In this document: piece after piece, positions 23,410-33,662 of the stretch
Layout of the letters: each line of letters begins with the position of its first letter
Numbering within the stretch: the stretch's first letter is position 1
DNA from: Cylicocyclus nassatus
Taxonomy: Eukaryota; Nematoda; Chromadorea; Rhabditida; Strongylidae
Direction: 5' to 3'
DNA: 64,000 bases
NCBI GenBank assembly: GCA_958299035.1
Contig: CATQJL010000305.1
Coordinates: forward strand, 66,793,618-66,857,617
Program-made: the position numbers and the translations under genes
The notes under the pieces: generated by a model
The model's database searches: none
What the model was told of the DNA's origin: nothing
Seen by the model: only the letters and a program-made list of their open reading frames with translations

Positions 23410-23809
23410 TTGTGCTCCGGAGACCTCCCATTTGTGCTCCGAAGCCCTGCCATTTTCTGCTCCGGAAGTGTCCCATTTTCTGTCCGGGGCCCTCCCATTT
23501 GTGCTCCGGAGACCTCCCATTTGTGCTCCGGAGCCCTGCCATTTTCTGCTCCGGAGGTGTCCCAAATCTGGCGTACTCGCGGCGGGCAAATCTCTCCGCC
23601 GCGGCTCTGCCAAATTTGGCGTACCTCCGGAGTAGAAATGGCGTACCTTTGGAGCAGATCCGGAGAAGGGTCCCACTCGCCTGCCGGTGATGTCACCGTG
23701 ACCTACAAGAAGGGACCGCCCCCTCGCCCCGCTCTCATTGGTCAAGGGTCCGCCGCGGCTCTGCCAGATTTCGACTGTCCGGCGCGACTACGGCACCGAT
23801 TGTCTGAGT
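23410..23809 (-). repeat. Element with 22-23-bp CTCCGG array, copy E2
   Basis: The array of CTCCGGAGACCTCCCATTTG units starts at the edge of a DPAGT1 exon. It is followed by a GC-rich body (CTCGCCTGCCGGTGATGTCA) and the terminus CGATTGTCTGAGT, the inverse of the E1/E3 start. It lies in a DPAGT1 intron. The body from 23,670 on matches 44,810-44,944 of copy E4. Confidence 0.75.
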
Positions 23810-23930
23810 AGGAACATTGTTCACAATTACTCTAAAAGCTCCGGAAAAGAAGAGTGTCACAAAGATTGAGAACCCACTTAAAAAGAAAATTTCATAAGTT
23901 TGTTGAAATGGCAAAATCTCCCCAACGTTA

Positions 23931-24182
23931 GTGGATCATCTGGCCTTAACCAAACCTTTGAAGGAAGGCAGGGAAGCAGCGTTGCACGATCCTCCAAGGA
24001 CTCGCAGCTTTAAAGACATGAAGGAAGGCAGGGAAGCAGCGTTGCACGATCCTCCAAGGACTCGCAGCTTTAAAGACATCCCCGGTACTCCATCTCTCTT
24101 CAGCAGTACGCAATCACTGAGCAAGGAAAACGATAATTTTTCCTCAAACAGTTTTCAGCAAAATACAAAATCCAGCAGATGA
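23931..24182 (+). CDS. Unrecognised open frame with a 20-residue tandem duplication
   Basis: An open frame on the + strand contains two identical 20-residue units (KEGREAALHDPPRTRSFKDM-type) from an exact 60-bp tandem duplication at 23,961-24,080, followed by a Ser/Gln-rich tail ending KSSR. There is no ATG at the start; an acceptor-like ACGTTAG precedes it. The composition is protein-like, but I do not recognise it. It could equally be chance, and the minus frame is open as well. Confidence 0.25.
   Translation: MDHLALTKPLKEGREAALHDPPRTRSFKDMKEGREAALHDPPRTRSFKDIPGTPSLFSSTQSLSKENDNFSSNSFQQNTKSSR
23961..24080. repeat. Perfect 60-bp tandem duplication
   Basis: Two 60-bp units beginning AAGGAAGGCAGGGAAGCAGC are identical except for the last base. 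The perfect identity points to a very recent event or to a collapse/expansion artefact of assembly. Confidence 0.9.
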
Positions 24183-24863
24183 GGTGCAGCTGCAGGAAAA
24201 CCTTTTCGGGCATCAGCCATCATGTTTATGATTACATAATTCAGAGTTCGACCCAAGCTCCAAATTTGTGTTCAAATCATGAAAGCAGCATCAACAAAAC
24301 AAAGACATTCTGAACCCTAAAAGCCAAGGAACTGTTTTTTTTTTCAGCCAAAAGCGGAGAGCTTGTGCCAGACCGATTGGACAGAAGAGAGTCCTGAAAG
24401 CTCCAGATGGCAAGGGAAAGCTCGACCCAACACATAATTTTGGAAACGAATCACGGCGAACATCTCTCTTGAAAAGTGCGCCCACAGCTTCTTCACCCTT
24501 TGCCACGCACCTTTGAGTTTGTCTTCAAACATGCTTTTATAAGTTTTGAGTCATCGTAGTTTGGGGATCACTCTACAAAATGGTTAGTGAAACAAAGAAA
24601 AAGACATAGTAATAAGTGAGATATCAACGATTAAGAAGTATGTACACATTTTTGGGAATCCTATATACTAGACACATGCAAGAACATAGTCTTGAATTCA
24701 TTGTGCTGAAAATTTCAAAAAAAAAATACAAGGAAAACTCGGCAAGTTTGCAATCCTTGGTCTCTTTGCCCATGACTGTCCCTTAACCCACTGCAGCACT
24801 GCTACCTCAAGTGACCTCACTTGCTTCACCGGACTAATATTGCTCAGAGTTCTTATGAGGAAA
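24183..24863. other. No secure gene
   Basis: A strong acceptor-like TTTTTTTTCAG at about 24,340-24,350 is followed by a 29-codon open frame to a stop (PKAESLCQTDWTEESPE...), and the opposite strand is open too. I cannot assign either one. Confidence 0.3.
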
Positions 24864-25629
24864 GCTACCTAACTTAGCTCGGTCTTTTGGCAAAAGACAT
24901 AAAAGTTCTGAATCAGCTTCAAACGCTGAATTCAAATATGCTATACCTAGCTGCCGCGCATCATCCGAAGCGATGTGGTTTACTGCGCGGAACTGGCATG
25001 CTACCGAACATAGAAGGCCTGTAGATAAAAATCTGCAAGAAAAATTTGCTGAGATATCGTGACAAATCCAATCTTTTCTCACCAAAAAGAAGCTTAACGC
25101 AAGTATACTAGCACTCAAAGGCAGCGTCCAGGCAAAATTTCGTATGGAATTTTCCTCGCTTACCTGGGCTTATCCTCCCGGTTGATTCCGAAAATGCAGC
25201 TTGGAGAGCGCGAAAACGTCGAAGACGGGCTTTTCCAGAAGCTCTTATTCTGAATTTTGTCGCCTGCCGCCAAGGTTAAGACGCAGAGTCTTTGTGGGAC
25301 CCTACGTTTTGACTGCGTGAGGTATGTGCGCACTCTGGCTTATCTAACTAACTCGTCCCAGAAGCAATTTGGTGCATTGCCAGGTGGGCAAGAGCCTTAC
25401 CAACACGGGCGCCCCTGTACTCTACATTTTCGTATCTGCCCGGACGCTGCCTTTGAGTGATGATGCCGGATGCCCGTGAGTCGATGAGTGTGCCAATTTC
25501 GCGCAGGGAAAAGTCCATACCTCGTTTCAGATTGATGTCGGCAGCTAGGAATAGCATAATTGAAATCAGCTTTTGAAGCTAATTCAGAATATCCATCCCT
25601 TGCCAAAAGTCCGAGCTAAGTTAGGTAGC
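24864..25629. mobile_element. Foldback element with GCTACCTAACTTAGCTCGG ends, interrupted copy
   Basis: This is the second copy of the 2,658-3,103 element, with the same ends and matching interior (CTGTAGATAAAAATCTGCAA, GTGAGTCGATGAG). It is split at 25,119-25,452 by a MITE. The solo copy shows the contiguous sequence AGCACTCAAATGATGATG where this one is interrupted. Confidence 0.85.
25119..25452. mobile_element. TTAA-type MITE, AGGCAGCG family, nested
   Basis: The ends AGGCAGCGTCCAGGCA and TGCCCGGACGCTGCCT are inverted. The flanks TCAA and TTGA are mutated TTAA copies. The same family with intact TTAA flanks occurs at 29,152 and 41,141. The interior is GC-rich and non-coding. Confidence 0.7.
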
Positions 25630-26042
25630 TTCTGTTGTTAATTGCCCGAAATGATTGACTTCGCAACAATTGTAAATGATCTTATCAAAGTTTTGATTGA
25701 ACGAGAATAATATGTTCCATCATCTACCCTAAATTGACTGATCAATTCTCCTTCAAAAGTGATTATTCTTTTTGATGCTCCGTTACCTTCCGACTCTTCC
25801 TGGTACTTTTGTACAATGTGTCTCAGTTCTTAGAGACTATCTTAGCTTTAGAATTTTCAAAAATGGTACACTCATCTGTGGCAACTATTCTCTCATTCTA
25901 AAAAATTACATTCTTCAGCCAATGCCCAATAATCTATGCTGTTTTTAAGACATGTTAGGTAAAGATCTGTTCACCTTTTCAAATCGTCAGAAGACGAGAT
26001 TAATTCCAGCCAAATTGCTATGGTACCAATATTCGTGCACAC
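25630..26042. other. Nothing recognised
   Basis: AT-rich sequence without a phase-consistent exon or repeat that I can identify. Confidence 0.35.
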
Positions 26043-26349
26043 CAATGGCGGTTCCAGGATTTCCGTTCGGAGAAGGGGGGGGGAGAGAGACAACAGGATT
26101 TTTTCTTCAGAATAAAGGTGCATGGCATTAGCTACGCATTCCGAATATTTTTTTTTGCAATGCTCCCCAAACTTTTGAAATTTTATGCAAGGCTAATGTG
26201 AGCTTTTAGAGATTTTCAAAAATCATGCTAATTTCTGCAAGTATGGGCAAGTCACTTGCACATTTTTATAAAGTTATTTACTCATGTAAGTAACTTCCAA
26301 AAATTTATGGACCCATTCTCGGTGGGGGGGGGGTTCCTTTACGCTACTG
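26043..26349 (+). mobile_element. hAT-like MITE, CAGTGGCGTACC family, with partial 8-bp duplication
   Basis: The left end CAATGGCGGTTCCAGGATTT and right end GGTTCCTTTACGCTACTG each have a G run just inside, and the interior includes CAAGTCACTTGCACATTTTT. The flanking octamers GTGCACAC and GTACATAC agree at 6 of 8 positions, consistent with a worn hAT duplication. Confidence 0.7.
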
Positions 26350-26720
26350 GTACATACAAAAAATGCAAAAATACATGTTCGTGTGTAGTGGGTGCTTCCA
26401 TGAGCCTTCATTTCTCCCATCGCAACCACTCATGTGAGCCGAAATCCTCTCTTTGACGAATCCCAATCCTAGAGCTTAGAATGGGCCTCTCGTATGTGTT
26501 ATTTAGCAATCAATGGAAATAAGCCATGCGCATCACAGCCGCACTTATTGGTTAGTTTTCCTCAACAATTCGAGATTACTCATTACTTTTGATCCATTAG
26601 CAACTTTGATATGGGGCTACGATATTGTTTAGTGGAACTTCTACCAGAATTACTACTCCTTTAATCTCTTAGAAAACCTATACTGGAACCACTTCTCTGA
26701 CTAACCGCTATTATTTCCAG

Positions 26721-26962
26721 CTCTGATCTCTATAACAAACGCTCAGTCCAACTTCACTTCTTTCATTGACTACGAGTCAAGAGCAGTGGGTTTGCGAGAC
26801 AGCAAGGTATATTAGTTGTAATTTGATTGCCTTGAGCTGTTGCAGTATCCCGTACCCACTTTGCACCGATGCTCAAATCCTTCAAAAACTCTCTATTTCA
26901 AATCGTACAAAGATGCAGCAAGGAAACGCGTTTACACTAATTTCCGATTCGTGTTCATGCGC
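26721..26962 (+). CDS. Two phase-matched exons, probably the N-terminal part of the LAMP-family gene
   Basis: Exon 26721-26806 (acceptor TTATTTCCAG, donor AAG|GTATAT) gives LISITNAQSNFTSFIDYESR and eight more residues. Exon 26846-26962 (acceptor GTTGCAG, donor CGC|GTATGAG) gives 39 codons beginning YPVPTLHRCSNPS. They join in phase 0 across a 39-nt intron and leave phase 0, the phase in which the LAMP-type exon at 28,528 begins. LISITNAQS could be the end of a signal peptide. The second exon is rich in Lys/Arg/Tyr. I do not recognise a domain here. The link to the downstream gene is inference from strand and phase. Confidence 0.5.
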
Positions 26963-27243
26963 GTATGAGCTAGTTCGGCGATGTAAAACAGTTTGTTGGC
27001 TCTTAAATACAATTCATTGTGCGGCTGAAACAGGAATTGTTTTTTTTCTAAATTTGAGAAATCGAACAACTCTGCAACTTCCATGGAAAATCAGGAAAAC
27101 TGCAAATTTTCTTTGAAGCGAGCTCTGCAAACTGTATTGGCGCTTCTGCTCCAAGGCTCTTCCACGTGAAGGTAAAAATTCAAAAAAATATGAATTGTCC
27201 GAAAAATTGAGAAAAATCCGACCTTCGTCCAAAAATTTTTTAA

Positions 27244-27785
27244 CACGTTTCGGACCGCGAAATCGCGCGCGGCGAAAAAGAGGGTACTTTCAGCCGTTAG
27301 CCAACAAAGGGACCTTGATTCGTAGAGTGTGTGCTACATTTGTAATCAGCATGTCAGACAAGATCCATACCCAAAGTTCTGAGTGAATTCAAAGTGTTTG
27401 AATTTTGCCGCTTCAGAAGGACTTCTGTGCTTCTTTGAAAGATAGGAACAACAACCCAGTTTCTAATACTATCGAAAAGTATCTATGTTGTACACAGTAC
27501 GCATCATTACTGAAACCACGGTTCTTCTCTTTGAAATAGGAGCAAAGAAAAGTTGCGACGTCGCACGCGTCGTTCGCGTTGCCGCACTTCGTTGCAACTG
27601 TTGTTCGATTTGTCCTCATATCTTCTAAACAAAAACCGTTGGCACAGCTCTACAGAGTCACTTGAAAAGGAGGAGCTTAGGCCTTTGATTTGATAACCTT
27701 GGACAAAAAGAAAACCTCCTGCAAAGATTGAAAAGATCCTTGAAAGGAGCGTGCTGCACCATGTGCAGCACCGGTCCGAAACGTG
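27244..27785. mobile_element. TTAA element with CACGTTTCGGACCG ends
   Basis: The ends CACGTTTCGGACCG and CGGTCCGAAACGTG are flanked by TTAA (27240-27243 and 27786-27789). The first six bases agree with the CACGTTGACGACG family at 18,466 and 46,863, so these may be sister families. It is non-coding and lies in the presumed intron before the LAMP exons. Confidence 0.85.
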
Positions 27786-28527
27786 TTAAAGGACCTCCAC
27801 TTGCACACTTTTATACTGTCGACATCAGACTATCATATATACAGTTGCTGCATTTTTCTTACTAGAAACTGAAAAATTTTTTTGTATTCTTCTCAAAGCA
27901 ATGCCGAGCCATTTAAAAATGAGTATTTCTATGGTATGAGCTTACACAACCAAAACCGTGAACAGCCTGTTCCGAGCGATAGTTCTCGAGAAAATCCGAT
28001 TTCAAAAATTCAGATGAGGAAAGCTAAATTTCAAATCCCTCGCAAACTTCCTCTTGGAGCAGACTGAGGATTTACATTTACACCTACACAAATTTGTAGT
28101 ATAGAATTACAACGAATTACTTGTGCAATAACGGCCCAACAAAAATATGTGCGAGTGGGAGAGTTTTTGATTGTTTTTGGACAAGATCTGATTTTTCATT
28201 TTTTATGCATTTAGAAATGTAAGATTTTGATTTTTAACTCACACTGACAATCGTGGCGCAAAAGCATTAATACCAGTTTAGAAAACTTTTGCTCTGTCAA
28301 AGAGTACCGCTCGCGTTTTTGGAAATTGCCAGGTCGCGGTGCCATAGCAAGCAAATAAAAAGCGACATTATTTTCGTGACAGCTAAAATATTTGATAACC
28401 CGGATCATGATCAATTCTACTGAAGTATGGTGCCTATTAGCTCTCATCCATGTTAGTATCCAAACTCTGAACGCAAGCATTTTATAACAAGAAAATTATT
28501 TTTGCATTAATCCTCATTTCCTACCAG

Positions 28528-30755
28528 AATGAAGTCTGTCTTCGGGTCACATTTGCCGTTACGATCATAAACCTGAATATAAATGGTACGCAAAATCGGC
28601 TACCGGTAAGTCTTTCGCAATCATAAGCTGAGTGTATGTAGCTGAGTTATAAATACCATTTCCAGTTCGATCTGACTTCAGCACTAATTTCCGGCTATTG
28701 TGCCAAAGAAGCAAAGGGCGATGCGTTCCTTACAGCTACTTCTGTGCATAATACTAGGGAGAAAGTCATGCGGTTTTATTTTGGCACGGTGAGGTCCATA
28801 AATATTTGAAAAACAGAGATTATTGAAAACAGATATACTCCAGAAAACTGTGCTTGTGAAAAAATACGAGGAACTGCGCTGGCAGCTTCGCAATGTTGTC
28901 TATGAGGAGAGCTATAAAGGTACGCTTTTTCCTAGCTTTTACCCGAACAAGGTTTTGTACTATAACTACCAGAGATGCAATCTAACAAGAATTTAGCTTC
29001 ATTGTCATTATTGTCGTCTTAGAAGCAAATGTCAGCATTATCAAGATATTGCCAAATCTCTGCTTTAGTTTACAAACCAAAAATTACCTCTATTATCATA
29101 AAGTCTACTTGCTTAGGTACTTCAAGTCTATTTAGACGACGTGACGTTTAAAGGCAGTGTCTCGCCAAAGTTGAGGTCGCGCGGATCTTCACATATTTTA
29201 TTACAGGGACTTCTAAATAGGCCATCGCAAAAGGTCCCACCCAATTTGACCCCCTCCACGCTGAGAAAAATTCGCTCAAAATGGTACGCGGAGAGCCGTT
29301 TGGTACGCGCGGACGACTCCTTCCGTCTCCCCCTTACGCGTTTGAATATGTCTCTCCACTTGGCATCCACCTCCCCTCTGTTGCTGCCACTGTGGCTGAG
29401 GCTGAAGTTGGAAGGTACAACTCGTCCACGTTGCTTCCGCGGGGCCTCCAGAAAACGGGGTTTTTGGGAATTTCGTGCGATTTTAAGCCCATACAGTGCT
29501 AGACAGGGTCCGACAGGCTTGCAAAATGCAAAAATCTCGGCAACTAAATTTTGGTGAGACACTGCCTTTAAGTCTGACAACTCATCAATCATCATAACAG
29601 CTCCATTGGCACAAAAATACGTCTGCAAGGACCGCATATTACCCTACACTCGGAAGGATACAAGTATGCTTCCATCTTGAGCAATATTCCTTGTAGAGAA
29701 TTTACACCGCACCAATCAAAACGTTTTTCATTGAATATCAAGGTGAATTTTTTCAGTGATCTGATCGCCCAATTTTCGCCAGATATCGACGTCCAGCCAT
29801 ATGGACCCAAAAACAATTGTGAGTGCTAAATTTCACACATGAAAATTCGGCCAAATGCCAAATAAATTAATTTCGCTGAAGCAGGGGAATATCGTTCGAT
29901 CAACATCCCTCCATCTCTAAACATTAAAAAGTCCAGTATTTACCTCCATTTATTTTCTTGAAGCCTATCTTATCTTAATGGGGACAGGAGGCCTAGTGGT
30001 ATGGGGCGCCGCCATGACCAGATCGGGCACAAGTTCGATCCCCACCCCTGGGCCGGTAAATTGTACCAGAGTAATCTGAGAGGATAAAAGCACTAATACT
30101 TCTCCTCGAAACCACAAAAGTTAGTTTCTACAGTAGAGTTGAGAGTTTTCTAGTAGCAAACCACCTCCACTGTAGATTTGCTTTCGAACAGTGACAAATG
30201 CCATCCGATTAAGCACCAGTAAAACCAGTCCAGATTTGATGTTTTTGAGCTTCTCTGGTTGACTCGGGTTTTTCAAGTAATCACATAAACTGGGTTTTTC
30301 TCAACTAACTGAATTGACTTTACATAATCGGATATGCTAGAATTGAAGTAATCGCGTCCCATTCTCGCCGCTCACGGGAAAAGCCGGAAAATGCTGACTT
30401 CTTTTTGAGCTTCTATTTTCGTTCAAGCGATTTGCATCTTCCCGTATCCAGGTGCTTTTTTTCCATGTCCTCTGCTTCATGATTTGATCTTCTCACCTGG
30501 AAAACCACAATTCAAGGAACTTTTTGTTTCCTCAAAATTATCCTATTGTGCCTGCACGATAACATATGCAGTTTAGTTTATCTCTGCGAGCGAACGCGTA
30601 AACGTACATTGGCGGAATCGTTCCAAAACAAAGCGACTATATTCTCTGGAGTTGTATTGGGTTTGACGGCAGTCTCCGCAATGATCGGACACACTATCAG
30701 ACGACATTTCATTCCGGAAAGAAAGCAAATGTACGAAAACCTTGGCGTCCAGTAA
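28528..30755 (+). CDS. LAMP-family lysosomal/vesicular membrane glycoprotein (LMP/UNC-46-like), MITE in an exon
   Basis: Exons 28528-28605, 28666-28788 and 28817-28951 join in phase 0. They are followed by an exon starting at 29117 and a last exon 30577-30755 (stop TAA). The order of LAMP luminal features is present: EVCLRVTFAVTI, then FDLTSALISGYC, then VLQVYLDDVTF, then ITAPLAQKYVCKD (compare the APL-x-x-x-Y-x-C motif of LAMPs), then DIDVQPYGPKNN (the VQPF-type motif). The last exon supplies a single hydrophobic segment (FSGVVLGLTAVSAMIG), a basic stretch and a short tail with YENL, a YxxL sorting signal. LAMPs are heavily glycosylated proteins of the lysosome; UNC-46 is a related vesicle protein of GABA neurons. 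A TTAA MITE splits the 29117 exon, and between YVCKD (frame 2) and DIDVQPYG (frame 1) the frame changes. A 35-nt intron at 29664-29698 would explain the change but is very short. The last exon fits in phase from a donor at 29819. Confidence 0.75.
29152..29567. mobile_element. TTAA-type MITE inserted in a LAMP exon
   Basis: The ends AGGCAGTGTCTCGCC and GGTGAGACACTGCCT are inverted, with TTAA at 29148-29151 and 29568-29571. Taking out the element and one TTAA joins GTG ACG TTT AAG TCT in frame (VTFKS). The insertion adds 420 bp, a multiple of three. The coding-sense frame stays open through nearly all of it and meets a TGA only at 29555-29557, inside the right terminal repeat. Confidence 0.92.
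29980..30095 (+). mobile_element. tRNA-derived SINE, copy 2
   Basis: The head GGGGACAGGAGGCCTAGTGG carries a degenerate A box, and AGTTCGATCCC is the B box. The tail GGTAAATTGTACCAGAGTAA and GGATAAAAGCACTA match copy 1 at 10,500. It lies in the last intron of the LAMP-family gene. Confidence 0.8.
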
Positions 30756-31133
30756 CTTAACGTTTATATATTGAATATATATATATATAATAATGACGTA
30801 TATATTGATATACGTTAATATATGTTCACATATAGCTTCATAGCGTAGCGCCTCTGGTCATAGCAATACGAGAATACAGTCATGATATTTTACGATAATG
30901 ACAACTGAATAAATGGCGTCTTTTGTATGTGTGTTACTTCCACTACACTTAAATGATTCATTTTGTTCAATGGTTAATTTTACACGAACACAATCAGCAC
31001 AAATTGACGATGGATGTCTTCTCGGCGGCAACGGATAAGAAATGATTTCCATACAGAGGATGATGAAAACACAAGGAGATCACTCCATTCTGCGTAAATC
31101 TTTCACACTACAATCGTGACTGCGGCTTCTTGA
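30756..31133. other. LAMP 3' flank
   Basis: A TA-rich palindromic tract at about 30,765-30,830 (TATATATATATAATAATGAC and inverted relatives) follows the LAMP stop closely and could form a hairpin. No AATAAA was seen at a convincing distance. Otherwise featureless. Confidence 0.35.
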
Positions 31134-31583
31134 AGGCAGCGGCTCGGCAGAATAGACCTACCTTAGATTTTGACGCAGATGGATATGAGGCCCTCCAAGT
31201 GAACCAAAAGAGCAACTCCGGGCCGAAAATGTGAATTCTGCAAGCCTGGGGGGCGGCCCAAGCGTCGCTCCCCTTCCTCCTTTCGCTCCCCTAACACCTT
31301 GTTCGGACGAGTATTCTCCGCTAGACGGCGCGGGACCCCCCAACCGCTTTCCCGCATTGTGCATGCTATACAAAGCCAAAATTACAGGCAGCAAGGTCTT
31401 CGTGCCAGGGCCTCCCGACTCTCCTACAAAAAATTCTCGTCCGAGCTGCCTTTCGGAGATTGAAAAAAACGCCCCGAAAAAGGTTTTTTCACCCCTTTTA
31501 AAGCTCAGATTCGGGATCTACGGGTCGAGAAGGCCCAAAGCATGCAAAAAGATGGAAGTGCAAAATCTGCCGAGCCGCTGCCT
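31134..31583. mobile_element. TTAA-type MITE, AGGCAGCGGCTCGG subfamily
   Basis: The ends AGGCAGCGGCTCGGCAGA and TCTGCCGAGCCGCTGCCT pair exactly over 18 bp. The right flank is TTAA and the left TTGA. The interior is GC-rich and non-coding. It belongs with 25,119, 29,152 and 41,141 by its end sequence. Confidence 0.8.
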
Positions 31584-31669
31584 TTAAGTAGAATTAGCAA
31601 GTTAATTATTTGCTGAAAAAAAAGACTAATGTTACCTGCTAGGAGTCCTTCTATCATCTGGAGAACGAG

Positions 31670-32828
31670 ATCATGTACTGCGTCGTGGCGGAGAGCGGCT
31701 ATGTGAACGCGACCCAAACAAAGCATGATAGCATTTAACACACTGAAGAGTTCCCACCAGAATCAAACATGAAAAATAAACTACAAAGAGGTAAAAGTAC
31801 AGCTTTAAGCAACCTACGAAACAAGGATCCCAGAAAATTAACGAAGCATTTGATCCCCAAACTTTACCTGCTGCGCATCAAGTTTTGCAGTGTGCTCGGT
31901 GAGAAGTTTGAAGTGGTACTTCTGGTTTCCTATGATGCAGCCGGAATTCGAAGGTGAAGTGACGCATTTACAGTAGAAAGCGACGTTTACAGGCTACGCA
32001 TTTGTACGCGGGTGAAGTTTGATGAATTGTAGATGAAGATGATGTTGCAGACTACATCGCTATACTCACAAGGCTAGACCTAACAGGAATCATATCCGCA
32101 TTTTATATACGTGAAACGTCTAGATAAGATCTTGGACTAGATACATTTGCTAACAACAGCATCTTCACAAACTCACTTTGCGCTTATTAGCTAGAAACCG
32201 TAGCGCCTATTCGGTCTCATGAGAAGGACTTTCCTTATTGGGTTTGTAAAGCATAGTTCATGCTCGCTTATTAGCTAGAAACCGTAGCGCCTATTCGGTC
32301 TCATGAGAAGGACTTTCCTTATTGGGTTTGTAAAACATAGTTCAATTGTAGCAGCATGAACTACATGAAGTTTACAATATGCCCACAAAGATCACGACAC
32401 GTCATAAGACTTTCTCACATTCACTTCTCGATGTGTTACCATCCAACACGGAAAGAATCGATAACTGATTTAGCTTACCTGGATCTGCGTCCAGCATAGC
32501 CTCCTCATCCATAACCCTCTCCTACCACCACCGCCTCCGTATCCTCCCCAATAACCACGTCCACTGCCACCACCTCTCTATCACCACCACTTCCATTACG
32601 GCGTTTACCATGGATAGTTCGACTCGAGCACGCACACCACAGATACACCTAAATAAAGAATATGGACACCCTTCGACACATTTTTCCAAAAACTTACGCT
32701 CCATCAAGTGCCTTCACAGCATCCTCTGCGCCTCCAGTATCTTCGAACCCAACGAATGCGAAGCCTGGGGGACAACGAGCAACCCACACTTTACGAATTC
32801 GTCCGAAGCTATAGAAGGCATCTTCCAC
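31670..32828 (-). pseudogene. SR splicing-factor gene (RSP-6/SRSF3-7 type), decayed
   Basis: Minus-strand exon 32698-32828 (acceptor ATTTAG, donor GTAAGT) encodes the second half of an RRM with [18 protein letters not shown], which contains RNP1, then [18 protein letters not shown]. It joins in phase to exon 32479-32648, which begins CICGVRARVELS, the usual end of the RRM in SRSF3/7-type proteins. After that the Gly/Arg-rich linker (HGKRRNGSGGD, then GSGRGYWGGYGGGGG) is spread over all three frames and a TGA interrupts it, so at least two indels and a stop are present. A possible RS tail, GSRSHSRSPPRRST then stop, lies at 31,670-31,715. SR proteins bind pre-mRNA and promote exon recognition in the nucleus. 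The RRM start exon is missing. Introns are kept, so this is a duplicated, not retroposed, pseudogene. Confidence 0.75.
32181..32344. repeat. 84-bp tandem duplication
   Basis: Two nearly identical units starting CGCTTATTAGCTAGAAACCG lie head to tail at 32,181 and 32,265. The high identity suggests a recent duplication in a decayed-gene intron or flank. Confidence 0.9.
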
Positions 32829-33147
32829 CTAAATAGAGTCATTCATGAAGTCTTTGGAGAAACGTACAGCAGTCATGAAAGCTAATGGGATTAGCTCATT
32901 GAGTCGCATCTGTCTATGCATTTCTTCTGAGTGCGCCGCTGCGATCTGGGATCTTTCCCTTGTCACGAAATCAGATTCAAATTAGCTTAGGCAACGCTTC
33001 ACCTCGGAATGACAGAATGCAAAGCCGTAAGAACATGGCGGTATCTCTCCAGCGAATGGGAACGTTACGAACCGATATCCCGCCTCTTTTGCCCTTGAGG
33101 ACTGGACTGCATAGTAAGCAGAGGTGCGATAGGTGGAGCCGGGCCCC

Positions 33148-33320
33148 CCAAAAGTGAAGGTGGTTCCAGCTACCACTGGCCGGCCAAAAGTGAAAGTGTA
33201 CCAGACACTCACCTACCAAAAATGTCGACGGGGGGGGGGGGTCGCAGGTACCACTGGCCAGCAAAAGTGAAGGTGGTAATGCCGGACACTGACCTCTCAA
33301 AAACGTTGACCGGGGGTGGG
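33148..33320. repeat. Degenerate tandem repeat with AAAAGTGAAGGTGG core
   Basis: Two units of about 95 bp contain AAAAGTGAAGGTGG, ACCACTGGCC, a CACTSACCT word and a G run. Related fragments (CAAAAGTGAAGGTGGTCACC) recur at 35,093-35,145, beyond the large foldback. The foldback may therefore have landed inside this repeat. Confidence 0.55.
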
Positions 33321-33500
33321 AGTAGAGACGGGGGGAGCACAGGACGGACTTTGGGTTTGGGTTTTTGTTTTGGTTCGGTTGTTTTTTAACTTTTGGGTAT
33401 TGTGGGTATTGATTTTTTTGGTTGAACTGAAAAAAGGAAATTAAGCAAAACGAACGCAAAAGAAAGTATTGAGAGCGTATTCTATGTAGTTTGTTTTTAC

Positions 33501-33613
33501 GAAGTCGCCGTCGCCTACTGCGAGCACCTGGAGGCCATCACCGGCATGGACGCATATATGTCTCAGCACTTTCTACGATAGAGCAAGGCTTCATGATGAC
33601 TTCGGACAACTGA
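33501..33613 (+). pseudogene. Histone H4 C-terminal remnant
   Basis: The frame EVAVAYCEHLEAITGMDAYM tracks the H4 segment around the TYxEHAKRKTVTAMDVVYAL region: V, Y, EH, T, MD and Y are at the right spacing. About 20 bp further on, GCAAGGC...TTCGGA...TGA resembles the H4 ending RQGRTLYGFGG-stop. The fragment is followed by two histone-type 3' stem-loops. The rest of H4 is absent. H4 is near-invariant in animals, so this copy is non-functional. Confidence 0.6.
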
Positions 33614-33629
33614 ACAGCTCTGACCCAAC

Positions 33630-33645
33630 GGCCCTCTTCAGGGCC
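33630..33645 (+). promoter_or_regulatory. Histone mRNA 3' stem-loop, copy 1
   Basis: CCAACGGCCCTCTTCAGGGC is a 6-bp GC stem with a 4-nt loop preceded by the usual AAC. It matches the replication-dependent histone 3' end that SLBP binds. It lies 17 bp after the H4-like remnant, the expected place. Confidence 0.75.
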
Positions 33646-33662
33646 AATAACTGTGACCCAAC

